A DNA stretch of 64,000 nt from Sinomonas sp. R1AF57 (GTDB lineage: Bacteria; Actinomycetota; Actinomycetes; Actinomycetales; Micrococcaceae), in the NCBI RefSeq assembly GCF_002224485.1, contig NZ_CP022463.1, positions 2,958,205 through 3,022,204 of the forward strand, given 5' to 3'. The notes below the pieces were generated by a model. That model was given only the letters and a program-made list of their open reading frames with translations, did not search any database and was not told where the DNA came from. Each line of letters begins with the position of its first letter. Position 1 is the stretch's first letter. Below are positions 15,708-24,528 of this stretch, piece by piece. A program made the translations under genes and the position numbers.

Positions 15708-16928
15708 GTGACGTTTGACACCAACCGCAATCTATCGGCCGGTTGGAGCGAAGACACCCAGGCCGTGCGCGGCGGGCTCCTCCGCACCAACTTCCAGGAA
15801 ACGTCCGAGGCCGTCTTCCTGAACTCGGGCTTCGTCTACGATTCGGCGGAGGCCGCCGAGCGGGCCTTCACCGGCGAGGACGAGCGCTTCGTCTACTCGC
15901 GCTACGGGAACCCGTCCGTCGCCACCTTCCAGGAGCGCCTGCGCCTCCTCGAAGGCACCGAGGCATGCTTCGCGACCGCCTCCGGCATGTCGGCGGTGTT
16001 CACGGCCTTGGGCGCCCTGCTCGGCGCGGGAGACCGCGTGGTGGCGGCCAGAAGCCTGTTCGGCTCGTGCTTCGTGATCCTCAACGAGATCCTGCCCCGC
16101 TGGGGCGTCGAGGCCGTGTTCGTGGACGGCCCTGACCTGGACCAGTGGCGCGAGGCCCTCTCGGTGCCCACCACGGCCGTGTTCTTCGAGTCGCCCTCGA
16201 ACCCGATGCAGGAGATCGTGGACATCCAGGCCGTGGCCGACCTCGCGCATGCAGCGGGAGCCAAGGTCGTCGTCGACAACGTCTTCGCAACTCCCCTGCT
16301 CCAGCGCAGCCTGGACTTCGGCGCCGACGTCATCGTGTACTCCGGGACGAAGCACATCGACGGACAGGGGCGCGTGCTCGGCGGCGCCGTCCTCGGCACG
16401 AAGGAGTTCATCGACGGCCCCGTCAGGCACCTCATGCGGCACACCGGGCCGGCGCTGTCGGCCTTCAACGCCTGGGTGCTCACCAAGGGCCTCGAGACGA
16501 TGGGGCTGCGGGTGCGGCACTCCTCCGCCAACGCCCTCGCGATCGCGGAATGGCTCGAGGCGCAGCCGGACATCAGCTGGGTCAAGTACCCGCACCTGCG
16601 CTCGCACCCGCAGTACGACCTCGCCCGCAAGCAGATGAGCGCCGGCGGCACCGTGCTCACCTTCGAGCTCGGCGCTCCCGAGGGCCAGGGCAAGGAGGCC
16701 GCGTTCCGCTTCCTCAACGCGCTCAGCGTCATCGACATCTCCAACAACCTCGGGGACGCCAAGTCCCTCATCACGCACCCTGCCACGACGACGCACCGGG
16801 CCATGGGCCCCGAGGGCCGCGCCGCGATTGGGCTGAGCGACGGCGTGGTGCGGCTCTCAGTGGGGCTCGAGGACGTCGGGGACCTCATCGGGGACCTCGG
16901 GCAGGCCCTGCGCGCGGCCGCCTGCTGA
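15708..16928 (+). CDS. metZ: O-succinylhomoserine sulfhydrylase
   Basis: A 406-residue PLP enzyme of the Cys/Met metabolism family that makes homocysteine from O-succinylhomoserine (or the O-acetyl ester) and sulfide. YSRYGNPSVATFQERL (about residues 63-78), ATASGMSAV, and the PLP lysine K215 in YSGTKHIDGQGRVLGG are present. The start is a GTG at 15708, nine bases after the rhodanese stop. Placement behind a SAM-IV riboswitch and a rhodanese supports the MetZ call over cystathionine synthase or lyase relatives. Confidence 0.9.
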   Translation: MTFDTNRNLSAGWSEDTQAVRGGLLRTNFQETSEAVFLNSGFVYDSAEAAERAFTGEDERFVYSRYGNPSVATFQERLRLLEGTEACFATASGMSAVFTALGALLGAGDRVVAARSLFGSCFVILNEILPRWGVEAVFVDGPDLDQWREALSVPTTAVFFESPSNPMQEIVDIQAVADLAHAAGAKVVVDNVFATPLLQRSLDFGADVIVYSGTKHIDGQGRVLGGAVLGTKEFIDGPVRHLMRHTGPALSAFNAWVLTKGLETMGLRVRHSSANALAIAEWLEAQPDISWVKYPHLRSHPQYDLARKQMSAGGTVLTFELGAPEGQGKEAAFRFLNALSVIDISNNLGDAKSLITHPATTTHRAMGPEGRAAIGLSDGVVRLSVGLEDVGDLIGDLGQALRAAAC

Positions 16929-17131
16929 GCGGCGCCGAGCGGGGCAGCGGCGCCGTCGGGCGCGCCAGCTGCGGGCCGGGCTTGACAGAACGGCCGCTAT
17001 GTTTCGAGTGGAACCGCACGCGCCACGCATAGTAGGTTGCTACAGGCGGTACCTGCCAGGGGGGTGGCAGACGCAAGAGGACAGCCCCCCCGGGGGCAGA
17101 CGTGCGCGCTAGGCGCAGAAGGGACGGCCGC

Positions 17132-18298
17132 GTGGACTCGAGCGCGCTGAAGCGGACATGGTCGATGGCGGCCTCGCTCGGGGACGACGTTCCGCTGTAC
17201 TTCTACTCGCACCTGTTCGCGACCCACCCTGAGGTCAGGGAGATGTTCCCCGTCGCGATGGGCGCGCAGCGGGACAAGCTCTTCGCAGCCCTCGGCCACA
17301 TCATCAGCCACGCCGACCGCCTCAACGAGGTGGAAGGGTTCATCGGCCAGCTCGGACGCGACCACCGCCGCTTCTCGGTGGCCCCCGAGCACTACTCGAT
17401 GGTCGGCGCATCGTTCCTCGCCACGCTCCAGAAGTTCCTCGGCCCCGAGTGGACGGACGAGGTGGCCCGGAGCTGGTCCGAGGCCTACGGGCTCATCGCC
17501 AAGGTCATGGTCATGGCCGCCGAGGACTCCTCGGACGAGACGCCGCCATGGTGGGAGGGCGAAGTCCTCTCCGTGGACCGGCGCAGCCTCGATGTCGCCG
17601 TGCTCGACGTCCGCATGCCGCAGGACTTCACGTTCATGCCAGGCCAGGCCGTCGCCGTCGAGGTCCCCGCGCTGCCGCGGACCTGGCGGTACCTGAGCCC
17701 CGCCAACGCGCCCCGAGCGGACGGGATCGTGCAGTTCCACGTCCAGCTCATCCCCGGCGGCCTGTTCAGCACGGCCGCGGTGCGCAGGACCAGCCCCGGA
17801 GACACGATCCGCGTCGGCATCCCGATCGGCGACCAGCTCGCCGTCGACGGCCACCGTGACCTGCTCCTGATCGGCGGGGGAACGGGGCTCGCGCCCCTTT
17901 CCGCCGTCCTCGACCGCGTCGCCGCGCAGTGGCGCGACACAGGCTTCGGCCCGCGCGTGGACCTCTTTCACGGCGCCCGCGTCCCCTGGAACCTGTACGA
18001 CCAGTCCAGGCTCGCGGACCTCGCGGCCCGAGAACCGTGGTTCTCATTCCACCCAGTGGTCTCGGACGACCCGACATTCCCCGGTCTGACCGGGTACGTC
18101 GGCAGTGCCGCAGCCGCACACGGCTCGTCGGTGGGGCGACTGGCCCTCGTGTGCGGTTCGACGCCGATGGTGCGCCACACCGTCAGCGAACTGGTCGCCG
18201 CGGGCGTGCCGCGCGACGACATCCGCTATGAGGACTACACCGGGGTCGAGGACAACTCGTCCCCCACCGGAGAAGACCAGCTAGAAGGGACCCGATGA
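17132..18298 (+). CDS. Divergent flavohemoprotein (globin plus FAD/NAD reductase)
   Basis: A ~388-residue fusion: globin about residues 5-130, then ferredoxin-reductase-like FAD and NAD domains. The globin keeps a B10-type tyrosine in YFYSHLFATHPEV and a candidate proximal His in GRDHRRFSVAPEHYSMVG. The FAD loop reads WRYLSPANAP, not the usual RxYS, and the NAD motif is GGGTGLAPL. It is thus an unusual flavohemoglobin; NO dioxygenase activity is not assured. I chose the GTG at 17132 behind an AGAAGGGA site. It overlaps the DivIVA-domain gene by 4 bp. Confidence 0.8.
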   Translation: MDSSALKRTWSMAASLGDDVPLYFYSHLFATHPEVREMFPVAMGAQRDKLFAALGHIISHADRLNEVEGFIGQLGRDHRRFSVAPEHYSMVGASFLATLQKFLGPEWTDEVARSWSEAYGLIAKVMVMAAEDSSDETPPWWEGEVLSVDRRSLDVAVLDVRMPQDFTFMPGQAVAVEVPALPRTWRYLSPANAPRADGIVQFHVQLIPGGLFSTAAVRRTSPGDTIRVGIPIGDQLAVDGHRDLLLIGGGTGLAPLSAVLDRVAAQWRDTGFGPRVDLFHGARVPWNLYDQSRLADLAAREPWFSFHPVVSDDPTFPGLTGYVGSAAAAHGSSVGRLALVCGSTPMVRHTVSELVAAGVPRDDIRYEDYTGVEDNSSPTGEDQLEGTR

Positions 18299-18795
18299 GC
18301 ACCTCCATCCACGGCGGCCGGATCAGCCCCTCCGACGTCCGCAACGCCACGTTCGAACAGGTCGGCCATGGCTACGAACCCGGAGCCGTGCACCACTTCC
18401 TGGCGGCCGTCGCCGACCAGATGGACGCCGACCGCGTCCAGCTCGAGGCACGCGGCGCCAACGCGCAGGACGAGATGGTGAAGATCATCAGCCAGGCGCA
18501 GGTGCTCGCGGAGAAGTTCGTCGCTGAGGCCGAGCAGTACTCGAAGGACCTCGTCGCGAGCGCCCGGACGCAGTACAGCGAGATCCTGCGCCGCGCCGAG
18601 AACGCCGCGGTGAGCCGCAGCGAGGGCCAGGCCGTCGCGACCACCCAGGCCGCCCCTGCCTACACCACGCCCATCGACGAGATCGAGTACGTGCGCACCT
18701 ACACCAAGGTCGCCCAAGTCCAGCTGCGGGCCGTCATCGACGCGCTCGCGGAGCAGGTCGACAAGCTCGGCGACATCCCCAAGTCGGGCCAGTAG
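18295..18795 (+). CDS. DivIVA-domain coiled-coil protein
   Basis: A 166-residue protein. ISPSDVRNATFEQVGHGYEPGAV (residues ~10-32, in parts) is the DivIVA N-terminal membrane-targeting pattern, and a long coiled coil follows (residues ~40-110). DivIVA proteins mark curved membrane at poles and septa in actinobacteria. This one is shorter than true DivIVA/Wag31 and sits between two flavohemoprotein genes. It overlaps the first by 4 bp, so it is likely co-expressed. A role in localising the haem proteins is speculation. Confidence 0.75.
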   Translation: MSTSIHGGRISPSDVRNATFEQVGHGYEPGAVHHFLAAVADQMDADRVQLEARGANAQDEMVKIISQAQVLAEKFVAEAEQYSKDLVASARTQYSEILRRAENAAVSRSEGQAVATTQAAPAYTTPIDEIEYVRTYTKVAQVQLRAVIDALAEQVDKLGDIPKSGQ

Positions 18796-18870
18796 CCGGC
18801 CCCCTCCCACCCCAGCCCGACGGGCCAAGCCAGCCACCCGCCGTCGTCCGTTCGTGAAGGAGTAGTGCCA

Positions 18871-20076
18871 ATGCTGTCATCCACCTCAGTGCCGGTCATC
18901 GAGGCGACCCTCCCGGTTGTCGGCGAGAACATCACGACCATCGCCCAGCGCTTCTACGAGCACATGTTCGCGGCGCACCCCGAGCTGTTCGACGGCGTCT
19001 TCAACCGCGGCAACCAGGCGGACGGACACCAGCAGCAGGCCCTCGCAGGCTCGATCGCGGCGTTCGCGACGATGCTCCTCAAGAACCCCGACTCGGTCCC
19101 CGAGCACCTCCTGTCCCGGATCAGCCACAAGCACGCCGCGCTGGCCATCGCCCCCGAGCAGTACCAGATCGTCCACGAGAACCTCTTCTGGGCCATCGGC
19201 GACGTGCTCGGCGAGGCGGTGACCCCCGAGGTCGCCGCCGCGTGGGACGAGGTCTACTGGATCATAGCCAACACCCTCATCAACCTCGAGCGCGGCCTGT
19301 ACGCCGACTTCGGCGGCAAGCCGGAGAACATCTGGCGCACGTGGCGCGTGGTCGAGAAGCGGCACGAGACCGACGACGTGGTCTCGATCGTGGTCGAGCG
19401 CACCGACGAACGCGACGTGTACCCGTCCCAGCCGGGCCAGTACGTGACCCTGCAGATGCCCACCAAGGACGGCCTGCACCAGCCGCGCCAGTACAGCCTC
19501 ACGCGGACCGACGACGGCCACCACCGCACCTTCGCCGTCAAGCGCGTCCATGACGCCGGCAAGCCCGAGGGCGAGGTCTCGACCCTCGTGCACGACTCGC
19601 TCAAGGTCGGCGACGAGGTCACGCTCTCGGCGCCGTTCGGCGATGTCGTCCTCGCCGGCGGCGACGGCCCGCTCGTCTTCGCCAGCGCCGGGATCGGCGT
19701 CACCCCCTACGCGGGCATGCTCAACCACCTCGCCGCGCAGGGCTCCCAGCGCGAGGTCCTCTTCCTCCACGCCGGCACCTCCCCCGAGAGCTTCGTGCTC
19801 CGCGACCAGATCACCCAGGACCTCGCGAGCCTGCCCAACGCCACGCTGCACTCGTGGTTCGAGCAGCCCGGCGGGGAGCTGGGCCCGAACGAGCACCAGG
19901 GGTTCATGGACGTCACGGCCGTGGACCTCCCCCAGGACGCCACGTACTACCTCTGCGGGCCGCTCCCGTTCATGCAGGCGGTCCGCGAGCGCCTGCTCGG
20001 CCTCGGCGTCCCGGCGCGGAAGATCCAGTACGAGGTCTTCGGCCCGGACCTGTGGCAGGCCGACACCGAGGAGTAG
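18871..20076 (+). CDS. hmp: Flavohemoprotein, NO dioxygenase
   Basis: A ~401-residue flavohemoglobin that converts NO and O2 to nitrate using NAD(P)H. The globin (residues 1-140) has YEHMFAAHPELFDGVFN, and the proximal His in SHKHAALAIAPEQYQIVH. The FAD loop QPRQYSLT has the standard RxYS. The reductase C-terminus has YLCGPLPFM and YEVFGPD. The ATG at 18871 lies eight bases after GAAGGAG, a better spacing than the GTG at 18865. It follows the DivIVA-domain gene by 75 bp and may share its transcript. Confidence 0.92.
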   Translation: MLSSTSVPVIEATLPVVGENITTIAQRFYEHMFAAHPELFDGVFNRGNQADGHQQQALAGSIAAFATMLLKNPDSVPEHLLSRISHKHAALAIAPEQYQIVHENLFWAIGDVLGEAVTPEVAAAWDEVYWIIANTLINLERGLYADFGGKPENIWRTWRVVEKRHETDDVVSIVVERTDERDVYPSQPGQYVTLQMPTKDGLHQPRQYSLTRTDDGHHRTFAVKRVHDAGKPEGEVSTLVHDSLKVGDEVTLSAPFGDVVLAGGDGPLVFASAGIGVTPYAGMLNHLAAQGSQREVLFLHAGTSPESFVLRDQITQDLASLPNATLHSWFEQPGGELGPNEHQGFMDVTAVDLPQDATYYLCGPLPFMQAVRERLLGLGVPARKIQYEVFGPDLWQADTEE

Positions 20077-20083
20077 TCCCCTC

Positions 20084-20536
20084 ATGGCATCACGGCTGAG
20101 GCGCTTCGAGATCACTCTCGAGGCGCCTTGTCCGCCCTCGGAGGCGTGGGCGCGGGTGCTCGACCTGCGCGCCCACGACCGGCTCGTCCCGTTCACGCGC
20201 GTCACCGAGGGCATGGTGTCCGCGGCCGAGCTGCGGCCGGGCCACCGCTTCGTGGCCTGCACAATGGTCGGGCGCTACGGGTTCGACGACGTCATGGTCG
20301 TCGAGTCGGTCGAGCCGCCCTCGGGCGCCCGGCCGGGGCACGCCCGCATCGTCAAGGGCGGGAAGCTGGTGCGCGGCGCGATCGAGCTCACCGTCTCCGC
20401 GCACGACGGCGGCGCGGCCGTGCGCTGGCAGCAGGACTTCGGTCTGGGCCGGCTGGGCGGCCCACTGCTCGCCGCCGTGGCCTTCGGCGCGAGGCTGGGG
20501 TACCGCACGGTGCTGCGGCGCCTCCTGCGCGGCTGA
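20084..20536 (+). CDS. SRPBCC-type protein of unknown function
   Basis: A 150-residue protein. FEITLEAPCPPSEAWARVLDLRAHDRLVPFT (in parts, residues ~8-38) suggests a START/SRPBCC fold, as in polyketide cyclase and CoxG-like proteins. No catalytic residues are evident. It follows the hmp stop by seven bases and is probably in the same operon. The C-terminus is basic (TVLRRLLRG). The ligand is unknown. Confidence 0.68.
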   Translation: MASRLRRFEITLEAPCPPSEAWARVLDLRAHDRLVPFTRVTEGMVSAAELRPGHRFVACTMVGRYGFDDVMVVESVEPPSGARPGHARIVKGGKLVRGAIELTVSAHDGGAAVRWQQDFGLGRLGGPLLAAVAFGARLGYRTVLRRLLRG

Positions 20537-20690
20537 GCCGCGGGCCGCAGTCCACCGCGCGGGCCGCAGTCCACCGCGCTTCCGTCCCCTCCTGCTCGCA
20601 ATGGACGTCCGCAGCGGCGTTTCCGGATCCGACACGCGGTGTGCGGGCGGCCTGCAGCCCTCAATGCGAGCAGGACGGGACGCTTGCAGA
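20537..20690. repeat. Spacer with direct and inverted repeats
   Basis: CGCGGGCCGCAGTCCACCG occurs twice in tandem at about 20539-20576. CGTCCCCTCCTGCTCGCAAT near 20583 is matched by the inverted ATGCGAGCAGGACGGGACG near 20664, enclosing ~60 bp. The layout resembles that of the spacers at 4777 and 12333 although the words differ. No gene is seen. Confidence 0.7.
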
Positions 20691-20742
20691 GGCCCCAGGC
20701 CGTGAAGATGGCCAGCTCACCGGGCGGCGGGAGAATGGGGAG

Positions 20743-21198
20743 GTGAATACGTCTCCCCGGGACCTGCGGCTGCCGCCCTCCCCCGGCGCGCCACGCGGCG
20801 TCGTGATCCGCGGGGCCGAGATCGTCGAGCGATTCAGCCGCTCGAGCGGCCCCGGCGGCCAGGGTGTCAACACCACAGACAGCCGTGTCGAGCTGCTCTT
20901 CGACCCCGGAGCGAGCACCGCCTTCTCCCCCGTCCAACGCGAGCGGGTCCTCAAGGCGCTCGCGAGCAGGCTCGTCGGAGGACGCCTCCGCATCGTCGCC
21001 TCCGGGGAACGCTCGCAGCTGCGCAACAGGGAGGCAGCCCGGGACCGGCTGGTCGATCTGCTGGATGAGGCCCTCGCCCCTCCGGGGCCCCCGCGCCGGC
21101 CGACTCGCCCGACCCGCGGCTCCCAGAGCCGCCAGCTCGACGCCAAGCGGCGCCGCAGCGAGATCAAGTCGGGCCGACGCGCTCCGCGAGCAGACTGA
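20743..21198 (+). CDS. arfB: Alternative ribosome-rescue factor B (RF-1 domain)
   Basis: A 151-residue protein with the class I release-factor core. The GGQ tripeptide is at residues 38-40 in SRSSGPGGQGVNTTDSRVEL. The C-terminal tail is rich in Arg and Lys (RQLDAKRRRSEIKSGRR), as needed to enter the empty mRNA channel. ArfB hydrolyses peptidyl-tRNA on stalled ribosomes. It lacks codon-recognition domains, as expected for the length. The GTG start at 20743 follows a GGGGAG site. Confidence 0.88.
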   Translation: MNTSPRDLRLPPSPGAPRGVVIRGAEIVERFSRSSGPGGQGVNTTDSRVELLFDPGASTAFSPVQRERVLKALASRLVGGRLRIVASGERSQLRNREAARDRLVDLLDEALAPPGPPRRPTRPTRGSQSRQLDAKRRRSEIKSGRRAPRAD

Positions 21199-21295
21199 CC
21201 GCTGGGAGCGTCCGCGCGTGCGCCCTCCGTCCTTGAGACGTGATCGGACGTCGCCCCCTTGTGCCCCTCAGAAGCCAGCCGGATCCATAGGTGAC

Positions 21296-21335
21296 TTGAC
21301 GTGGGTCACGTCTCGTCAAATATCCTATAGGAAAG
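21296..21335 (+). promoter_or_regulatory. Promoter and GntR-type operator of the kinase operon
   Basis: TTGACG at 21296 is followed by an AT-rich run that contains ATCCTATAGGAAA at 21322-21334. Its core, TCCTATAGGA, is a perfect 10-bp palindrome. The same 13 bases recur at 29649-29661, upstream of the facing operon. The site overlaps the likely -10 region, which fits repression. The FCD/GntR protein at 24521-25246 is the likely binder. Confidence 0.7.
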
Positions 21336-21399
21336 AGGTTTACCGAGTGCCCCGGGCTGTCCCTGAGGCACCGCTGGCTCAACGACGAGGAGCATCCCC

Positions 21400-23136
21400 A
21401 TGACACGACTCTGGAACGACCCGGCGTCCTTCGCGGACGACATGGTGGACGGCTTCGTCCGGGCGAGCGGCCGCTGGGTCCGCAAGGTCTCCGGCGGCGT
21501 GTCCCGGTCCACGCGCTCCTCCGCCGACGAGGTCGCCCTCGTGATCGGCGGAGGGTCCGGCCACTACCCCGCGTTCGGCGGGCTCGTGGGCCCGGGGCTC
21601 GCGCACGGCGCGGCGATGGGCAACCTGTTCGCCTCGCCGTCGGCCCACCAGGTCGAGTCGGTCATCCGCGCGAGCCATCAGGGCCGCGGCGTCCTCCTGA
21701 GCTTCGGCAACTACGCCGGGGACGTCCTGCACTTCGGCGCCGCGCAGGAGGCCGTCCGCAGGGACGGGATCGACTGCCGCACGGTCCTCGTCACCGACGA
21801 CATCTTCAGCGCCCAGCCCTCGGAGACGGAGAAGCGGCGCGGGATCGCCGGCGACCTCACCGTCTTCAAGACCGCCGGCGCCGCCGCGGCCGCCGGCTAC
21901 GACCTCGACGGGGTGGAGCGTGTCGCGCGGCTCGCCAACGCTCGCACCCGGTCCATGGGCGTCGCCTTCACAGGCTGCACCCTGCCCGGCGCCGACGCCC
22001 CGCTCTTCACCGTCCCGGAGGGCAAGATGGCGGTGGGCCTCGGCATCCACGGCGAGCCCGGCATCGAGATCACGGACATCCCCAGCGCCGACGGGCTCGC
22101 GGAGCTCTTCGTGCAGCACCTCCTCGACTGCGCCGAGGTCCCGGACGGCGCCACCGTGGACGGCGGCCGCGTGGTCCCCATCCTCAACGGGCTCGGCTCG
22201 GTCAAGAACGAGGAGCTCTACGTCGTCTTCTCGCGGATCGCGGACCTGCTGGAGGAAGCCGGCCTGACGCTCGTGGATCCCCAGGTGGGCGAGTTCTGCA
22301 CGAGCTTCGACATGGCCGGCGCGTCGCTGACGCTCCTCTGGGTCGACGAGGAGCTCGAGCGCCTGTGGCTTGCTCCCGCCGACACCCCCGCCTTCCGGAC
22401 GGGGAGCGTCGAGCGGGAGGCGCTCGTCGCCGTCGTGCCCCAGGAGGCGGGCGCGGACGACGCCGAGCGGCCGCTCCCCGAGGCGAGCGAGGAATCGCGC
22501 CGGGCTGCTGCCCGCATCGCGGCGGCGCTCGAGGCGGCCCGGGACGCGATCGGCGCCGAGGCCGACGAGCTGGGGCGGATCGACGCCATCGCCGGCGACG
22601 GCGACCATGGGATCGGCATGAAGCGCGGCACCGTCGCCGCCGCCGCGGCGGCCTCGGGCCTCGTGGAGCGCGGCGCGGGCGCCGGAAGCCTCCTCGAGGG
22701 TGCCGGCGACGCCTGGTCGGACCGCGCGGGCGGGACGTCGGGCGCCATCTGGGGCCTCATCCTGACGACTCTCTCTGCGCACCTCGGCAACACCGAGGCC
22801 GTCTCCGCCCCGAAGGTCGCCTCGGGCATCGCCGCGGCGAAGGACGCCGTCATGGCGTACGGCAAGGCGAGCGTGGGCGACAAGACTCTCGTCGACGCGC
22901 TGGTGCCCTTCGCCGACACGCTCACGTCCCGCGTCGAGGCCGGCGACGGCCTCGCGCAGGCGTGGAAGGAGGCGGCGTCCGCCGCGTCCGCGGCAGCTGC
23001 GGCCACCGCGGACCTCATGCCCGTCATGGGCCGCGCGCGCTCGCACGGGACCAAGGCGCTCGGCGTCCCCGATCCCGGCGCGCTCTCGCTCGCCCTCATC
23101 GCCGGCCGCGTCCACGCGGTGCTCACCGAGGACTGA
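21400..23136 (+). CDS. Dihydroxyacetone-kinase-family ketose kinase (DhaK-DhaL fusion)
   Basis: A 578-residue ATP-dependent kinase. The DhaK half (about 1-330) has GGGSGHYPAFGGLVG and the substrate-binding His H217 in VGLGIHGEPGIEI, which forms a hemiaminal with the ketose. The DhaL half (about 365-578) has the Mg-ATP motif AGDGDHGIGMKRG near residue 400. Family members phosphorylate dihydroxyacetone or C4 ketoses such as erythrulose. The RpiB-like and TIM-like neighbours match known tetritol pathways, so an erythrulose kinase is more likely than a glycerol-pathway enzyme. First gene of its operon. Confidence 0.82.
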   Translation: MTRLWNDPASFADDMVDGFVRASGRWVRKVSGGVSRSTRSSADEVALVIGGGSGHYPAFGGLVGPGLAHGAAMGNLFASPSAHQVESVIRASHQGRGVLLSFGNYAGDVLHFGAAQEAVRRDGIDCRTVLVTDDIFSAQPSETEKRRGIAGDLTVFKTAGAAAAAGYDLDGVERVARLANARTRSMGVAFTGCTLPGADAPLFTVPEGKMAVGLGIHGEPGIEITDIPSADGLAELFVQHLLDCAEVPDGATVDGGRVVPILNGLGSVKNEELYVVFSRIADLLEEAGLTLVDPQVGEFCTSFDMAGASLTLLWVDEELERLWLAPADTPAFRTGSVEREALVAVVPQEAGADDAERPLPEASEESRRAAARIAAALEAARDAIGAEADELGRIDAIAGDGDHGIGMKRGTVAAAAAASGLVERGAGAGSLLEGAGDAWSDRAGGTSGAIWGLILTTLSAHLGNTEAVSAPKVASGIAAAKDAVMAYGKASVGDKTLVDALVPFADTLTSRVEAGDGLAQAWKEAASAASAAAAATADLMPVMGRARSHGTKALGVPDPGALSLALIAGRVHAVLTED

Positions 23137-23203
23137 GCGGTGCTCGCCGAAGACTGACCCGGGCCCCGGCCCCAGAACGAAACACCCACAGAAGGAGACA
23201 CAC

Positions 23204-23662
23204 ATGCCCGCATGGCGGATCGTGGTCGGCTCGGACGACGCCGGCTTCGACTACAAGGAGATCATCAAGCGCGACCTCGAGGGCAGCGAGGCGGTCGTCT
23301 CGGTCGCCGACGTCGGCGTGGACGCCGACGGCCACACGAACTACCCGACGATCGCAACGACGGCGGCCGAGATGGTCGCCCGCGGCGAGGCGGACCGCGC
23401 CATCCTCATCTGCGGCACCGGGCTCGGCGTCGCGGTCGCTGCCAACAAGGTCAAGGGCATCCGCGCCGTCACCGCGCACGACAGCTTCTCGGTGGAGCGC
23501 AGCGTCCTCTCGAACAACGCCCAGGTCCTGTGCATGGGCCAGCGCGTCGTCGGGATCGAGCAGGCCCGCCGCAACGTCCGGGAGTGGCTCACGTACGTGT
23601 TCGACGAGGCCAGCGCCTCCAACGACAAGGTGCAGGAGATCTGCGCGTACGAGGCGCAGTGA
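23204..23662 (+). CDS. RpiB/LacAB-family sugar-phosphate isomerase (probably C4)
   Basis: A 152-residue isomerase. The active-site cysteine C70 is in AILICGTGLGVAVAANKVKG and the SNNAQVLCMGQRVVG block (103-117) is typical. RpiB enzymes interconvert ribose and ribulose 5-phosphates; relatives in tetritol clusters (EryI/DerI) interconvert erythrulose 4-phosphate and erythrose 4-phosphate. The kinase and TIM-like genes on either side support the C4 reaction. An AAGGAG site precedes the ATG. It overlaps the next gene by 4 bp. Confidence 0.82.
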   Translation: MPAWRIVVGSDDAGFDYKEIIKRDLEGSEAVVSVADVGVDADGHTNYPTIATTAAEMVARGEADRAILICGTGLGVAVAANKVKGIRAVTAHDSFSVERSVLSNNAQVLCMGQRVVGIEQARRNVREWLTYVFDEASASNDKVQEICAYEAQ

Positions 23663-24528
23663 CTCCTCCCGACGAGGCAGTGGTGGAGGCGATGGCTTCC
23701 TTGGCAGGGCAGTACCTCATCGGCGTCAGCACGAAGATGTACTTCAGCCACGCGCAGACCATGGCGTGGTGCCGCGACGTCGCCGCCCGGGCCCGCGCCC
23801 ACGCAGCCGTGCGCTCCGAGAGCGCACGGCTGTTCGTCGTCCCGGGCTACCTCTCGATCCCGGCCGCGCTGGAGATCCTCGACGGCGTGGCGGACGTCGG
23901 AGCGCAGGACCTCGCCGTCGAGGACCGCGGAGCCTTCACCGGCGAGGTGAGCGGAGCCCAGATCGCCGAGCTGGGCTGCCGGCTCGTCGAGATCGGGCAC
24001 GCCGAGCGCCGCCGCCTGTTCGGGGAGGACGACGCGACGGTGCGCGCCAAGACGCTCGCCGCCCTCCGCAACGGCCTGGTCCCGCTCCTGTGCATCGGCG
24101 AGCCCGAGCGCGGGAAGCCCGAGGACGCCGTTCGCGAGTGTGTCCGGCAGCTCGAGGACGCCCTCTCCGAGGCGCGGGACCGTGGCCTGTCTGGCCCCGT
24201 CATCGCGGCGTACGAGCCGCACTGGGCCATCGGCGCGCCGGAGCCCGCGTCCTCGGAGCACATCGTCGCCGTGTGCTCCGCGCTGCGCGACCACGTCCGG
24301 GGGCTCGAGGCCTTCCCGGGGTCCAGGGTCATCTACGGAGGCAGTGCCGGGCCTGGACTCCTGACGGCGATCGGCGCCGCCGTCGATGGGCTGTTCCTGG
24401 GGCGATTCGCCCACGACCCGGCCGCCGTCGAGGCCATCCTCGACGAGGTCGCTGCCCTCACGTCATCCACCGGGGACGGCAAGGCTCCGGCTGGTACCAT
24501 CGGGGGCGCAGGAGGAACCCATGTCTGA
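23659..24528 (+). CDS. Triosephosphate-isomerase-like ketose-phosphate isomerase (LerI-like)
   Basis: A ~289-residue TIM homologue. Catalytic-type residues are present: K26 in GVSTKMYF, H114 in EIGHAERR, E186 in AYEPHWAIG. The usual N-x-K opening of glycolytic TIM is replaced by S-T-K, a feature I associate with the erythrulose-1-phosphate isomerase branch (LerI). That enzyme converts L-erythrulose 1-phosphate to D-erythrulose 4-phosphate, the RpiB-like enzyme's substrate. The start is GTG at 23659, with ATG at 23692 as alternative. Confidence 0.78.
   Translation: MTPPDEAVVEAMASLAGQYLIGVSTKMYFSHAQTMAWCRDVAARARAHAAVRSESARLFVVPGYLSIPAALEILDGVADVGAQDLAVEDRGAFTGEVSGAQIAELGCRLVEIGHAERRRLFGEDDATVRAKTLAALRNGLVPLLCIGEPERGKPEDAVRECVRQLEDALSEARDRGLSGPVIAAYEPHWAIGAPEPASSEHIVAVCSALRDHVRGLEAFPGSRVIYGGSAGPGLLTAIGAAVDGLFLGRFAHDPAAVEAILDEVAALTSSTGDGKAPAGTIGGAGGTHV

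Noticed and set aside
21400-24528. Glycerol/dihydroxyacetone pathway
   Set aside because: No glycerol dehydrogenase, and the presence of both RpiB-like and TIM-like isomerases next to the kinase fits C4 ketose salvage better.
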